A DNA stretch of 41,369 nt from Acidobacteriota bacterium. GTDB lineage: Bacteria > Acidobacteriota > Vicinamibacteria > Vicinamibacterales > CAVVIG01. Below the pieces are notes generated by a model. That model was given only the letters and a program-made list of their open reading frames with translations, was not told the DNA's origin and made no database searches. The stretch spans positions 1 to 41,369 of the forward strand of contig QHWJ01000385.1 of NCBI GenBank assembly GCA_003222535.1. Reading direction: 5' to 3'. Positions within the stretch are counted from its first letter, which is position 1; each line of letters starts with the position of its first letter. Positions 1 through 8,094 of the stretch are shown here, one piece after another. The position numbers were made by a program, and so were the translations under genes.

Positions 1-2
1 AC

Positions 3-920
3 CCTTCGTTTCTGTTCTTCACTGGCAGCAGATTGCTGATGTTTTCGACGACCCGAGTCGGTGTGTTTCTGCTTCCAACTGGGGTGTTCCTGTCTGTTGG
101 TATCTATCAAGTGGTGAAACATCGCGCGGCGTCGATCAATCTCGTCGTGTTGCTGGGGTTCGCGACGGCGCCACTGGCCGCTCTCATCGTGCGTGAAGAG
201 AATGCGATATCTCGCGCCCTTCCGCTTTTGCCGTTCGGCGTGTTGCTCGCGACCATGGGAACCCAGTACCTGCGGTCCGCCTCTATGGACCTGCCTCGGG
301 CGATCTACAAACATGCGGGTATCGTCGCACTCGGAACAGGCACGGCCTATGCGACGTGGACGCTCTTCACGCAGTCGCGCATGACCCGTTCGACGCTGCT
401 GCTGGTCGTGGTAGGGATGGGCGCCATGCTCCTGTGGCGTCTCGCGGACCGTGTGAGGCTCGGCCGGCTTGCGACCGTGTGTCTGTTCGCACTGGCCGTG
501 ACGCAGTTCGCCTCCTTTTTGTCCGACTATTTTTCTGACTACCGAGTGAGGTCGAGCTTCTGGCTCGGTGGCAACATTCGTGGAGCCCTTGAAGAGATCA
601 TCGATCGCGAGCAACGGGAACGGGCACCCGGCGTGTACTTTAGTCCGTTGAGAGCGACCGGGGGGGATCTTGACGGCCGGAATCCCTATCTGGACGCGTA
701 TTGGAGGTTCTACCTGATTAAACATGACCGAGCGGATCTCCTCGCTCGGACAGCGCCTTTCGAGAGCGGGAACGTCCAGACGATTCCGTCGGGCAGTCTG
801 GTTCTCGCGAACGTGGGTGACGTGACGACAGAGGCGCTCGTAGCCAAGGGCGAGCTCAGGCGAGTGGAGACCATTCCCGAGCTGGACCACCCGGCATTTT
901 TTGTCATTCTCCAACGATGA
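3..920 (+). CDS. GT-C membrane glycosyltransferase, 5' end outside window
   Basis: This is the C-terminal part of a polytopic membrane protein, open to the left edge of the window in the frame starting at base 3. The residues before the first possible start codon (PSFLFFTGS) match the paralogue encoded at 938-2713 (PSFLFLSGG), so the gene is truncated by the window and does not start at base 33. Several hydrophobic segments are followed by a soluble tail containing the shared stretches YWRFYLIKH, SGSLVLANVGD and FFVILQR. The paralogue has the N-terminal Asp-Glu typical of GT39/ArnT-like enzymes, which move sugars from polyprenyl-phosphate carriers on the periplasmic side. That role is inferred by family; the acceptor is unknown. 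It converges on the next gene with 17 bp between the stops. Confidence 0.8.
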   Translation, partial: PSFLFFTGSRLLMFSTTRVGVFLLPTGVFLSVGIYQVVKHRAASINLVVLLGFATAPLAALIVREENAISRALPLLPFGVLLATMGTQYLRSASMDLPRAIYKHAGIVALGTGTAYATWTLFTQSRMTRSTLLLVVVGMGAMLLWRLADRVRLGRLATVCLFALAVTQFASFLSDYFSDYRVRSSFWLGGNIRGALEEIIDREQRERAPGVYFSPLRATGGDLDGRNPYLDAYWRFYLIKHDRADLLARTAPFESGNVQTIPSGSLVLANVGDVTTEALVAKGELRRVETIPELDHPAFFVILQR

Positions 921-937
921 GCGGAAGTGCTTGCCGT

Positions 938-2713
938 CTACCGCCGCAGAATCTGGAAGAAGGTGCTGTTGTCAGGCTCCTGAATCAGGGCGGCGATTTT
1001 GAATCGACCTGACTTTACGAGTCCGTCCGCGGTGAGATCGCCGACATTGCCGAGCACCAGGCTTCCGGCCGGCACCTGGTCCGGCGCGTCGAATGCGACC
1101 GTTCGGTCGAGGAGATCCTGCCGTCCGTGTTTGATCAGAGAGAACCTCCAGTAGTTGTCCATCCACCTGTTTCTGATGTCGAGCAGGCCGCTCGTCGAGC
1201 GAAGTGCGGCGAAGTAAATTGCCGGTGGATGCTCCTCGGCATCCAGCTGGATCATTTTCTCCAGTGCACCAGCCAGATTGCCGCCGAACCACGGCGCCGA
1301 CCGGAATCGATATTCGGTGAAGTACCCCGCATAGAATGCGCCGAATTGCAGGGGGACGAACGAAAGCAGACAGACGGCGATGAGCTTGTGAAGCCCGATA
1401 CGCCGCGACATGTAGCCGGCGGCGGCGAGGGCCAGACCGCCAAGCATCAGCGCAATCATGAAACCGATGATGCGCGTTTCGCCACGCACGGTGTAAAGCG
1501 AGCGAAGCACACCCAGGAGCGAAATCGTTGCGCCCGAGAGCAGCAGCATGATGCGGAGTCTACTGGCGTCTTGCGCCGACCAGAGGCGTTGGACGCCGAA
1601 GATCGACAGGATGACACCGAACGGAATCATTTCGACCGCTCGCTGTGACGCGCCCCCCTCGCCTCCGAGGATCGCCGCCGCCGCAGGACCTGTCACGAAG
1701 CCCAGCAGGATGACGAGACCGATGGAGTTCCTTCTCTTCGTGACGATCTCGTAGATACCGAACAGCAGGAACAGGGCGACGGGAAGCAGAAAAATACCGG
1801 TCGTTCGCGTCGAGAACATCGTCTGACTTCCGCCGGACAAGAACAGGAAGCTCGGACTGAAGTAGGTCCAGTAAATCGACGTGATCCGGTCAAGGTTCGG
1901 ATAACTGAGGAAGGCGCGAATTCCCTGCAGAGCGTTCAGCTTTTGTGCGTCATACAGATCGTACCGCTGCATCGTGTCGGTCATGGCTGTCGGATGACGC
2001 GCCAGCCATGGCACCAGCAGCAGGAGCAGCGGCAGGCAGAAGCCAGCAAGTGCGGCGGCGTAGAAGCGGGGCGGCCGGTTCCCCAGGAACAGGAGGACGC
2101 CTGTCAGCAGAAGATACAGCGGCATCATCACGACCGACGCGATGTAGCTGAAAAAACCAAGGCCCAGAAACAGCGTGCTCGCAAACAACGTCGTCGAGCG
2201 GCCGCTTTCCGAGAAATGTGTCAGGCACAGCAGCCAGGCAAGAATGAATGGCAACGGGTAGAGATAGTCCAATCCAAGCCGGGTCAGCATGAAGTGTGCT
2301 GGCGTCATGGCGAGCAACGCCGTGGCGGCGACGGCCAGCCACTCGCTGTGAAACAGTCTCCGCGCCACGAGAAACATCAGGACGACATCGATCGTGCCCA
2401 CGAGAACGGACGGCATTCGGACGGTCGACTCCGAAAAGGGAAGCACCTTCTGGCAGAGCGCCGACAGATAAAAGATGGCCGGCGTAAACCAGCCTCTCCG
2501 ATCCTCGCCACGCATTTGAATGTTGAAGTAGAGCGGCAGGAAATGGCCCTCGACGTCGCGCGCCGTCGACGCAATCGAGTGCGCGTCCACGGCGATGATC
2601 ACCTCATCGGGCGACAGGTACATCGGAGCGCCCTGAAGGCGATGCGCGCACATCAAAAAAGTGGCAACGGCCAGAACAACGGCGGTGACGGGCGTGGAGA
2701 GGCGCGGGATCAT
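938..2713 (-). CDS. GT-C (GT39/ArnT-like) membrane glycosyltransferase
   Basis: A 591-residue polytopic membrane protein. I start it at the ATG at 2713 (MIPRLSTPV), which gives a clean N-terminal membrane segment. The reading frame stays open to 3091, but that extension is low-complexity and lies over the acyl carrier protein gene on the other strand, so I reject it. After the first segment comes YLSPDEV with an Asp-Glu pair (about residues 36-37), the usual position of the catalytic acid in the first periplasmic loop of GT-C enzymes. About ten more hydrophobic segments and a soluble C-terminal domain follow. It is a clear paralogue of the gene at 3-920. Predicted role is sugar transfer from a polyprenyl-phosphate donor to a glycan, lipid or protein; donor and acceptor cannot be read from sequence. 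It is divergent from the ACP gene across 127 bp. Confidence 0.85.
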   Translation of the reverse strand: MIPRLSTPVTAVVLAVATFLMCAHRLQGAPMYLSPDEVIIAVDAHSIASTARDVEGHFLPLYFNIQMRGEDRRGWFTPAIFYLSALCQKVLPFSESTVRMPSVLVGTIDVVLMFLVARRLFHSEWLAVAATALLAMTPAHFMLTRLGLDYLYPLPFILAWLLCLTHFSESGRSTTLFASTLFLGLGFFSYIASVVMMPLYLLLTGVLLFLGNRPPRFYAAALAGFCLPLLLLLVPWLARHPTAMTDTMQRYDLYDAQKLNALQGIRAFLSYPNLDRITSIYWTYFSPSFLFLSGGSQTMFSTRTTGIFLLPVALFLLFGIYEIVTKRRNSIGLVILLGFVTGPAAAAILGGEGGASQRAVEMIPFGVILSIFGVQRLWSAQDASRLRIMLLLSGATISLLGVLRSLYTVRGETRIIGFMIALMLGGLALAAAGYMSRRIGLHKLIAVCLLSFVPLQFGAFYAGYFTEYRFRSAPWFGGNLAGALEKMIQLDAEEHPPAIYFAALRSTSGLLDIRNRWMDNYWRFSLIKHGRQDLLDRTVAFDAPDQVPAGSLVLGNVGDLTADGLVKSGRFKIAALIQEPDNSTFFQILRR

Positions 2714-2840
2714 CGGATGACGGTCTGTGTCTCGCGGCGATTCTACAGGACCGGGGACGGCGGCGCGAGCGTACGAATCGAATCCGCTGCGGCGACTCGC
2801 GCGTCTCATGGTCCGAGGTAGCGCGATCTCTCGACACGAC

Positions 2841-3086
2841 ATGAGCACGAGCCTCACCGGCATTCGGCGCTGCATGCAGACGGTCCTGCACCTGAGCGAC
2901 GAGGAAACAGCGGGCATCGGTCCTGAGACCACGGCGGTGCTGTTGCCGGGATGGAATTCGCTGGCCCACGTGCAACTCATGCTCGAACTGGAGCGCGCCT
3001 TCGGCGTGACGTTCGACGCGGACGAGATCGCGGCCCTCGCATCGGTGGGCGCGATCATCGCCGCGCTCGAGCGGTCGAGGACGTAG
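2841..3086 (+). CDS. Acyl carrier protein
   Basis: An 81-residue acidic protein with the ACP helix pattern. The sequence PGWNSLAHVQL places the likely phosphopantetheine serine at residue 40. The residue before it is Asn rather than the usual Asp of the DSL motif. The following helix LELERAFGVTF is typical of the family. I chose the ATG at 2841 because it gives a normal ACP length; an in-frame ATG at 2808 would add 11 residues. It heads the group E2, E1-alpha, E1-beta on the same strand, separated from E2 by 95 bp that contain a palindromic repeat. A dedicated ACP beside a 2-oxo-acid dehydrogenase set suggests it carries an acyl group made by that set, but this is inference. It could also serve an acyl step elsewhere in the locus. 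Confidence 0.88.
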   Translation: MSTSLTGIRRCMQTVLHLSDEETAGIGPETTAVLLPGWNSLAHVQLMLELERAFGVTFDADEIAALASVGAIIAALERSRT

Positions 3087-3117
3087 AGCATGTTGTTGAA
3101 TTCACGGCGGCCTCTCC

Positions 3118-3156
3118 TAGCGCAGGCCGGCCGGGCAGCCCTGAAGGGCTGCGCTA
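3118..3156. repeat. Palindromic intergenic element between ACP and E2
   Basis: An 8-bp perfect stem GCAGCCCT / AGGGCTGC with a 2-nt centre lies at 3135-3152. An overlapping outer arm TAGCGCA at 3118-3124 is complementary to TGCGCTA at 3150-3156, so two foldings are possible. The form resembles REP-like dispersed elements. It could be a processing or attenuation site between the ACP and E2 transcripts; no U-run follows, so it is not a standard Rho-independent terminator. Confidence 0.65.
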
Positions 3157-3181
3157 CGTTCCATCGAGATACGTTCTAGAC

Positions 3182-4342
3182 ATGGAGCAGGTCACTCCCC
3201 TCGTTGTGCCGCAGGTCAATGTGAACGACGACACGGTCCTGCTCGTTCGATGGTCCGTGGAACAGTACGGGCAGGTGGCGGCCGGCGACACGGTGTGCGA
3301 GGTCGAAACCTCCAAGGCCAGCGCCGAAGTGACGGCCGATCGCGGCGGCGTGCTGGTGCAGTCTGCCGCGGCGCCGGTGCGCGTTCGCATCGGTGAGGAG
3401 ATCGGCGCCATCGGGCCGACTCGCGAGGCCGCCGCTGCATATCTTCAAGCGAGGGCCGCGCCGAAGACGGCCGCTGCCGACGGGACGGTCAAGGCAACCG
3501 CGAAGGCCATGGCGCGGGCCTCGCAAGAGGGCGTGTCGCTCGAGGCTGTCGCGCGCAGCGGTGTGCACGGGACCATCAAGGAATCGGACGTCGAGAAGTT
3601 TCTCGCCGGGCAAGCCGCGCGTGCTCAAACGACGGCTGGTCAGGCGCGCATTCCACCAGGGCTCGCAAAGTACGTGGAACTCACCGGCGCGATCCCGGCG
3701 TTCGACGCGGCCGTCGCGGCGAACCTCAGACGTTCCACTGACCACCTGATTCTGGCGAGCGTCGACGCGGACTGCCGGCTCACGGCGGCTCACGGCATCA
3801 TTCGGCAGGCGCTCGCCGGCGGCCGCATGGTGAGCCTGGTGCATCTCATCGTCGCGGCCACGAGCCGCGTGCTGCCGCGGTTCCCGCGACTCATGAGCTT
3901 CGCATACGAGGGCGTGCTCTACCGCTACCGGGCTGTGGACGTCGCCTTCGTCGCTCGCACGCCCGACGGCCGGCTCTACACGCCCGTCGTTCGGTCGGCC
4001 GATCGTGCAGACCTCGACGGGATTGCACGGGTCTGTCAGGCGGAGACGCTCCGCATCATGCGGGGCGGCGTCAAGGTCGAGGAACTGGAAGGCGCGTGCT
4101 TCACGATCTCGCACGTGCCCGTTGGCCGGACGACCCGCGTCGTCGCGTTGCCCAGCTTCGGGCAGTCGGCCATTCTCGGCGTGTCCGCCGAGCGGCCGTC
4201 GATCGAGCTCGTCGACGGCGCGGTCGTCGAACGGCCGCTCGTGACGCTGACGCTCAGTTACGACCACTCGCTGTGCGATGGAGTCTACGCGGCCAGCTTT
4301 CTCGCTGAACTGACCAGCCATCTCGAGCGGCCGGCCCCGTGA
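3182..4342 (+). CDS. 2-oxo-acid dehydrogenase E2-like acyltransferase (lipoyl domain protein)
   Basis: A 386-residue protein with the full E2 architecture. An N-terminal lipoyl domain spans about residues 5-75, with the lipoylated Lys45 in ETSKA. A peripheral-subunit (E3/E1) binding domain spans about 103-141 (ATAKAMARA...GTIKESDVEKFL). The catalytic acyltransferase domain spans about 160-386. The active-site motif near the C-terminus reads DHSLCDG (361-367); the His and Asp of the usual HxxxDG are kept, while the residue after His, often Arg, is Ser. I start at ATG 3182 because upstream in-frame residues are unrelated low-complexity sequence. E2 enzymes normally pass an acyl group from lipoamide to CoA. 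With an ACP gene just upstream, the acceptor may be ACP, which is inference. The stop overlaps the E1-alpha start. Confidence 0.9.
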   Translation: MEQVTPLVVPQVNVNDDTVLLVRWSVEQYGQVAAGDTVCEVETSKASAEVTADRGGVLVQSAAAPVRVRIGEEIGAIGPTREAAAAYLQARAAPKTAAADGTVKATAKAMARASQEGVSLEAVARSGVHGTIKESDVEKFLAGQAARAQTTAGQARIPPGLAKYVELTGAIPAFDAAVAANLRRSTDHLILASVDADCRLTAAHGIIRQALAGGRMVSLVHLIVAATSRVLPRFPRLMSFAYEGVLYRYRAVDVAFVARTPDGRLYTPVVRSADRADLDGIARVCQAETLRIMRGGVKVEELEGACFTISHVPVGRTTRVVALPSFGQSAILGVSAERPSIELVDGAVVERPLVTLTLSYDHSLCDGVYAASFLAELTSHLERPAP

Positions 4343-5295
4343 GCGTCCTGAACAAACCCTCGATCGTTGGCGGGCCCGTACGCCTCGACGTCTGTACGCG
4401 TACCTCTCCGATCCGGGAGCAGTACGCGCTGCTGGTGAGCATTCGGCTGTTCGAGCAGTCGCTGCTCGATCTGTTTGCGACCGGCGTGCTGGCGGGCACG
4501 ACCCACACGTGCGTGGGACAGGAGACGATCGCCGTCGGGGTGATCTCCGCGATCGACCGCGATCTCGACATCGTCTTCAGCAACCATCGCGGCCATGGCC
4601 ACTTCCTGGCGTACTGCGGCGAAGTGGAACGCCTGTACCTCGAAGTCATGGGCAAGGCCGGCGGTGTCTGCGGCGGCCGCGGCGGCAGTCAGCATCTGCA
4701 CCACGGGAACTTTTATTCGAACGGTGTTCAAGGCGGCATCGCGCCGGTGGCGACCGGTATGGCGCTCGCCGGGAAGCTGCAACGGACCGGCGGCGTCGCC
4801 GTCGTGTTTCTCGGCGACGGCACGCTGGGCGAAGGGGTCGTTTACGAGTCCTTCAACATCGCGGCCTTGTGGCAGCTGCCGCTCGTGTTCGTCATCGAAC
4901 ACAACGGGTACGCGCAGAGCACGCCGTCGGCATTGCAGATCGCCGGAGAGGTGGCAGCGCGGCCCCGGGCATTCGCCATTCCCACCACCGAGTGCTCACC
5001 CGCCGCGGATGTGAGCGACGTGCTGGGCTGCGCCAGCCGGGCGATCGACGCGGCCCGCGCCGGAGGCGGGCCGCAGTGCGTCGTCTGCTACACCTACCGT
5101 CTCGCCCCGCACAGCAAAGGCGACGACAACCGGTCGCCGGATGAGCTCGGCGCGGCGTGGGCGCGGGATCCGATGAAAGCGGCGCGCGCCGCGGTCTCCG
5201 ATGACGCAGCGGCGGATGCGATCGAGCGAGAGGCCGAGGAACGGGTTCGTGCTGCCCGGCTTCGCGCAACCGATCCGGCGTGTCCGAATCCTTAG
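4339..5295 (+). CDS. 2-oxo-acid dehydrogenase E1 component, alpha subunit
   Basis: A 318-residue thiamine-diphosphate enzyme subunit of the pyruvate/acetoin/branched-chain dehydrogenase type. The ThDP-binding motif begins GDGTLGEG at about residue 159 and ends in HNGYA at about 188-192. SNHRGHGHFLA (about 81-91) and GGRGGSQHL (112-120) are conserved in the alpha subunits of this family. The GTG start overlaps the E2 stop (GTGA), so the two are translationally coupled. With the beta subunit encoded next, it would decarboxylate a 2-oxo acid and reductively acylate the lipoyl arm of the E2 encoded upstream. The substrate cannot be decided from sequence. An alternative is a C-C bond-forming ThDP reaction on a sugar, for which E1-like alpha/beta pairs have been proposed in some branched-sugar antibiotic pathways. 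Confidence 0.92.
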   Translation: MSVLNKPSIVGGPVRLDVCTRTSPIREQYALLVSIRLFEQSLLDLFATGVLAGTTHTCVGQETIAVGVISAIDRDLDIVFSNHRGHGHFLAYCGEVERLYLEVMGKAGGVCGGRGGSQHLHHGNFYSNGVQGGIAPVATGMALAGKLQRTGGVAVVFLGDGTLGEGVVYESFNIAALWQLPLVFVIEHNGYAQSTPSALQIAGEVAARPRAFAIPTTECSPAADVSDVLGCASRAIDAARAGGGPQCVVCYTYRLAPHSKGDDNRSPDELGAAWARDPMKAARAAVSDDAAADAIEREAEERVRAARLRATDPACPNP

Positions 5296-6365
5296 CGCCA
5301 ATCGACGCCTTGCCCACGGTTCTCGATTCGCTCAACCAGAGCCTGCATCAGCTGATGGACGCCGATGAGCGGGTCGTGCTTCTCGGCGAAGACATCCTCG
5401 ATCCCTATGGAGGCGCATTCAAAGTCACCCGCGGGTTGTCGTCGCGCTTTCCGGCTCGTGTCTTCACGACGCCGATTTCGGAAGCCGCCATCGTGGGACT
5501 CGCGTCCGGACTCGCCCTTCGAGGCCTCCTGCCGATCGCAGAGATCATGTTCGGCGACTTTCTCTTCCTCGCCGGGGATCAGCTGGTGAACCACGCGGCC
5601 AAGTTTCGATGGATGTACAACGACACCGCGCGTGTACCGCTGGTGATTCGCACGGCGATGGGCGGACGGCGCGGCTACGGACCGACCCACAGCCAGTCGG
5701 TTGAAAAGCACTTCATGGGCGTGCCGGGGCTCTGGGTCGTGGCGCCGCACGTGCTGTCATCACCAGGAGAGCTGCTTCGCCAGGCGACGCTCGAGTGCCC
5801 GGACCCTGTCGTCTTCATCGAGAGCAAGACCTGTTACGGCCGGTCGCTTCTCCCGGGCCTGCCGGAGATGACGACGACGGTGGTCTCGGATGCGGAGTCG
5901 CCGTTTCCGACCATGCTGTTCCGGCAAGACCGCGCTTCCGATCCCGACGGCTTGATGTGGTGCTACGGGGGCATGGTGCCGCTCTGCGTTGAGGCCATCC
6001 AGCACCTTCGCGCCGCGGAACACCTGTCGGTGGATTTGGCCGTCGTCAGCCAGCTGTCGCCGGTGCCGTCGACGCACATCCGCCGAATCCTCGATGACGC
6101 CCGACCGCAGCTGTCCGTGTACGTCGAGGAAGCCAGCGTCGCGCACGGGTGGTCGGCAGAAATGCTCGCGCAGGTTCAGGAATACGCTGGCGCGATAAAC
6201 GGCACCGCTAGAGCGGCGCCCTACGAAGGCTCGACATCGGATCGCCCGATCAGGCACGAGCGCATCGGAGCCGCCTACAGCCCGATTCCCAGCAACCGTG
6301 AACAGGAGCGCGAGGCGCTTCCCCAGATCCACGACATCGTGACGCGAGTGCTCGAATGCTTCTGA
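5280..6365 (+). CDS. 2-oxo-acid dehydrogenase E1 component, beta subunit
   Basis: A 361-residue transketolase-like beta subunit, slightly longer than the usual 325-340. It keeps GEDILDPYGGAFKVT (36-50), TPISEAAIVGLASGLAL (64-80), whose Glu68 is the residue that activates ThDP in this family, and GPTHSQSVE (134-142) with the conserved His. GTG at 5280 is the start, overlapping the alpha-subunit end by 16 bp. It forms the ThDP site at the interface with the alpha subunit. The C-terminal transketolase-C region (about 215-325) is present. No E3 (dihydrolipoamide dehydrogenase) gene follows; the set would need a housekeeping E3, or would act non-oxidatively. The gene is followed by about 110 bp before the regulator. 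Confidence 0.92.
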   Translation: MSESLAPIDALPTVLDSLNQSLHQLMDADERVVLLGEDILDPYGGAFKVTRGLSSRFPARVFTTPISEAAIVGLASGLALRGLLPIAEIMFGDFLFLAGDQLVNHAAKFRWMYNDTARVPLVIRTAMGGRRGYGPTHSQSVEKHFMGVPGLWVVAPHVLSSPGELLRQATLECPDPVVFIESKTCYGRSLLPGLPEMTTTVVSDAESPFPTMLFRQDRASDPDGLMWCYGGMVPLCVEAIQHLRAAEHLSVDLAVVSQLSPVPSTHIRRILDDARPQLSVYVEEASVAHGWSAEMLAQVQEYAGAINGTARAAPYEGSTSDRPIRHERIGAAYSPIPSNREQEREALPQIHDIVTRVLECF

Positions 6366-6474
6366 ATCGCGGCCGCGCGGCCTGACATGCGACGCGCCGT
6401 TCGAATGGCTCGCGATCGCAAGTGGGACGAACAGCTGCCTTCTCAGAAAGCGACTTCGAGTGAGTAAACCGGCC

Positions 6475-7113
6475 ATGGACATTGAAGATCACCGCGACCT
6501 CAAGCTGCTCGAGGCAGTGGAGGCGGATTCGCGCGTCACGCAGCGCGGTCTGTCGACGCAACTCGGCATCGCGCTCGGCCTGATCAACATTTACCTGAAG
6601 CGCCTCGTGCGCAAAGGGTACATCAAGTGCGTGAACGTGCAATCCAACCGGCTCACGTACTTACTCACTCCACGTGGGATTGCCGAAAAACTGCGTCTCA
6701 CGTACGAATTCATGGACTATTCGCTGCACCTGTACGGCGAGGTGCGGCAGCACCTGCGGGCGGTCATTCGCGAATGCGCTGCGGCCGATCGCCGCGTGGC
6801 GATTTTCGGACGTGGCGAAGCGGCGGAGCTCTCGTATCTCGCGCTGAAGGAGTTTGGTCTGGAGCCGCTCGCCATTTTCGACGTCGAGGGCGGGCCCGAT
6901 TTCCTGGGCATGCCGGTGCTGCCCATCCATCGGCATCCGGAGGTCGCATACGATCTGATGATCGTCGCGACGCTCGAGAGCTCAGGGGAGCTCGTCGCCA
7001 AGCTCATTCGGGACGGCGTGCCGACGGAGAAGCTGTTCCCGCTTCGCCAGGAAGCGGTCCCGCGCCGCAAGCCGGCGGAGCTGGTTCGATCTGGAAACGG
7101 TCAGGACGGATAG
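6475..7113 (+). CDS. EPS-type MarR/winged-helix regulator with C-terminal Rossmann-like domain
   Basis: A 212-residue protein. The N-terminal part (about 1-75) resembles the EPS-associated MarR-type winged helix: LKLLEAVEADSRVTQRGLS, then a recognition-helix-like region ending LVRKGYIK, then LTYLLTPRGIAEK. From about residue 105 a second domain reads VAIFGRGEAAELSYLALKE, a nucleotide-binding Rossmann-like turn resembling the N-terminal domain of PglD-type sugar acetyltransferases. The combination suggests a cluster-specific regulator that senses a nucleotide sugar or similar metabolite; both function and ligand are inference. ATG 6475 matches the usual short N-terminus; a GTG at 6460 would add five residues. 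It sits between the E1-beta gene and the first epimerase, 12 bp before the latter. Confidence 0.75.
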   Translation: MDIEDHRDLKLLEAVEADSRVTQRGLSTQLGIALGLINIYLKRLVRKGYIKCVNVQSNRLTYLLTPRGIAEKLRLTYEFMDYSLHLYGEVRQHLRAVIRECAAADRRVAIFGRGEAAELSYLALKEFGLEPLAIFDVEGGPDFLGMPVLPIHRHPEVAYDLMIVATLESSGELVAKLIRDGVPTEKLFPLRQEAVPRRKPAELVRSGNGQDG

Positions 7114-7125
7114 AAGATCGCATTC

Positions 7126-8094
7126 ATGGCCATAACGCGAAAGCGCGTGTGTATTACGGGCGGGGCGGGATTCATCGGATCGTACCTGGTCCAGCACCTC
7201 ATCGAGGACAACGAGGTCGTCGTCTTCGACAACCTTCGTCGCAATGCGATTCAGTTCGCTCACGTCGAGGGACACCCGCACCTCCGCCTGATCAAGGGCG
7301 ACGTGATGGATTACGACGCGACGCGCCGCGCCGTCGAGGGTTGTCACATCGTCATTCATTGCGCGGCGATCGCCGGCGTCTATTCGGTCGATCGCAATGC
7401 CGTGACGACGATGGAGGTGAACCTGCTCGGGACGCATCAGGTCGTGAAGGCGGCGATCGACGTGGGGGTGGAGCGGTTCGTCGAGTTCTCGACGAGTGAG
7501 GTGTACGGCCCCTTCATTCACAAGGGCAAGGAAGACGATCTGACGACGATCGGCCCCATCGGCGAGAGCCGCTGGGTGTATGCCGCCAGCAAGCTGGCGT
7601 CCGAGCATCTGTCCTATGCCCACTACAAGGAGGACGGCCTGCCGCTCGCGATCGTGCGGCCGTTCAACGTCTATGGGCCGAGACAGGTGGGGGACGGCGC
7701 CATCCGCGGGATCATCATCCAGGCGCTACAACACGCCCCGATCACGCTCTACAACGATGGCACGCAGATACGCGCCTGGTGCTTCGTGGAGGACTTCGTC
7801 GACGGTGTGCTGCGGTGCGCCGAGATGCCCGAAGCGATTGGCCAGGCGTTCAACCTGGGCAATCCCCAGGGGACGGTCACCAATTTCGAGCTCGCCAACA
7901 TGATCCTCAGGTTGACCAACTCGAAATCCGACGTCGTCTTCAAGCCGCATCCCGGGCCGGAGGTCGACTTGCGTGTACCGTCAATCGAAAAGGCCATGAC
8001 GCTGCTGAAATTTCAACCGACTGTGTCCCTCGAGGCCGGCATCTCGCGCACCATTTCGTGGTACGCCGAGCACATGTCGGTGACCCAGCGCTGA
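7126..8094 (+). CDS. NAD-dependent sugar-nucleotide epimerase/dehydratase
   Basis: A 322-residue extended short-chain dehydrogenase. The NAD-binding motif GGAGFIGS is at residues 12-19, the catalytic YAASK (Tyr152, Lys156) is intact, and RPFNVYGPRQ is the usual substrate-domain signature. ATG 7126 starts just ahead of the Rossmann strand. It likely acts in the cytosol on a UDP-, GDP- or dTDP-sugar as a 4-epimerase or 4,6-dehydratase; the exact reaction cannot be told from these motifs. Its TGA overlaps the ATG of a second epimerase by one base, indicating an operon that also includes the FAD oxidoreductase. The pair of epimerases suggests a two-step route to one unusual sugar, which is inference. 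Confidence 0.9.
   Translation: MAITRKRVCITGGAGFIGSYLVQHLIEDNEVVVFDNLRRNAIQFAHVEGHPHLRLIKGDVMDYDATRRAVEGCHIVIHCAAIAGVYSVDRNAVTTMEVNLLGTHQVVKAAIDVGVERFVEFSTSEVYGPFIHKGKEDDLTTIGPIGESRWVYAASKLASEHLSYAHYKEDGLPLAIVRPFNVYGPRQVGDGAIRGIIIQALQHAPITLYNDGTQIRAWCFVEDFVDGVLRCAEMPEAIGQAFNLGNPQGTVTNFELANMILRLTNSKSDVVFKPHPGPEVDLRVPSIEKAMTLLKFQPTVSLEAGISRTISWYAEHMSVTQR

Noticed and set aside
2714-3091. N-terminal extension of the minus-strand GT-C gene to 3091
   Set aside because: The added 126 residues are low-complexity and fall over the ACP gene; the membrane protein starts naturally at 2713.
2951-3181. Upstream extension of the E2 gene
   Set aside because: The extra residues are Arg-rich, overlap the ACP gene and precede a complete lipoyl domain.
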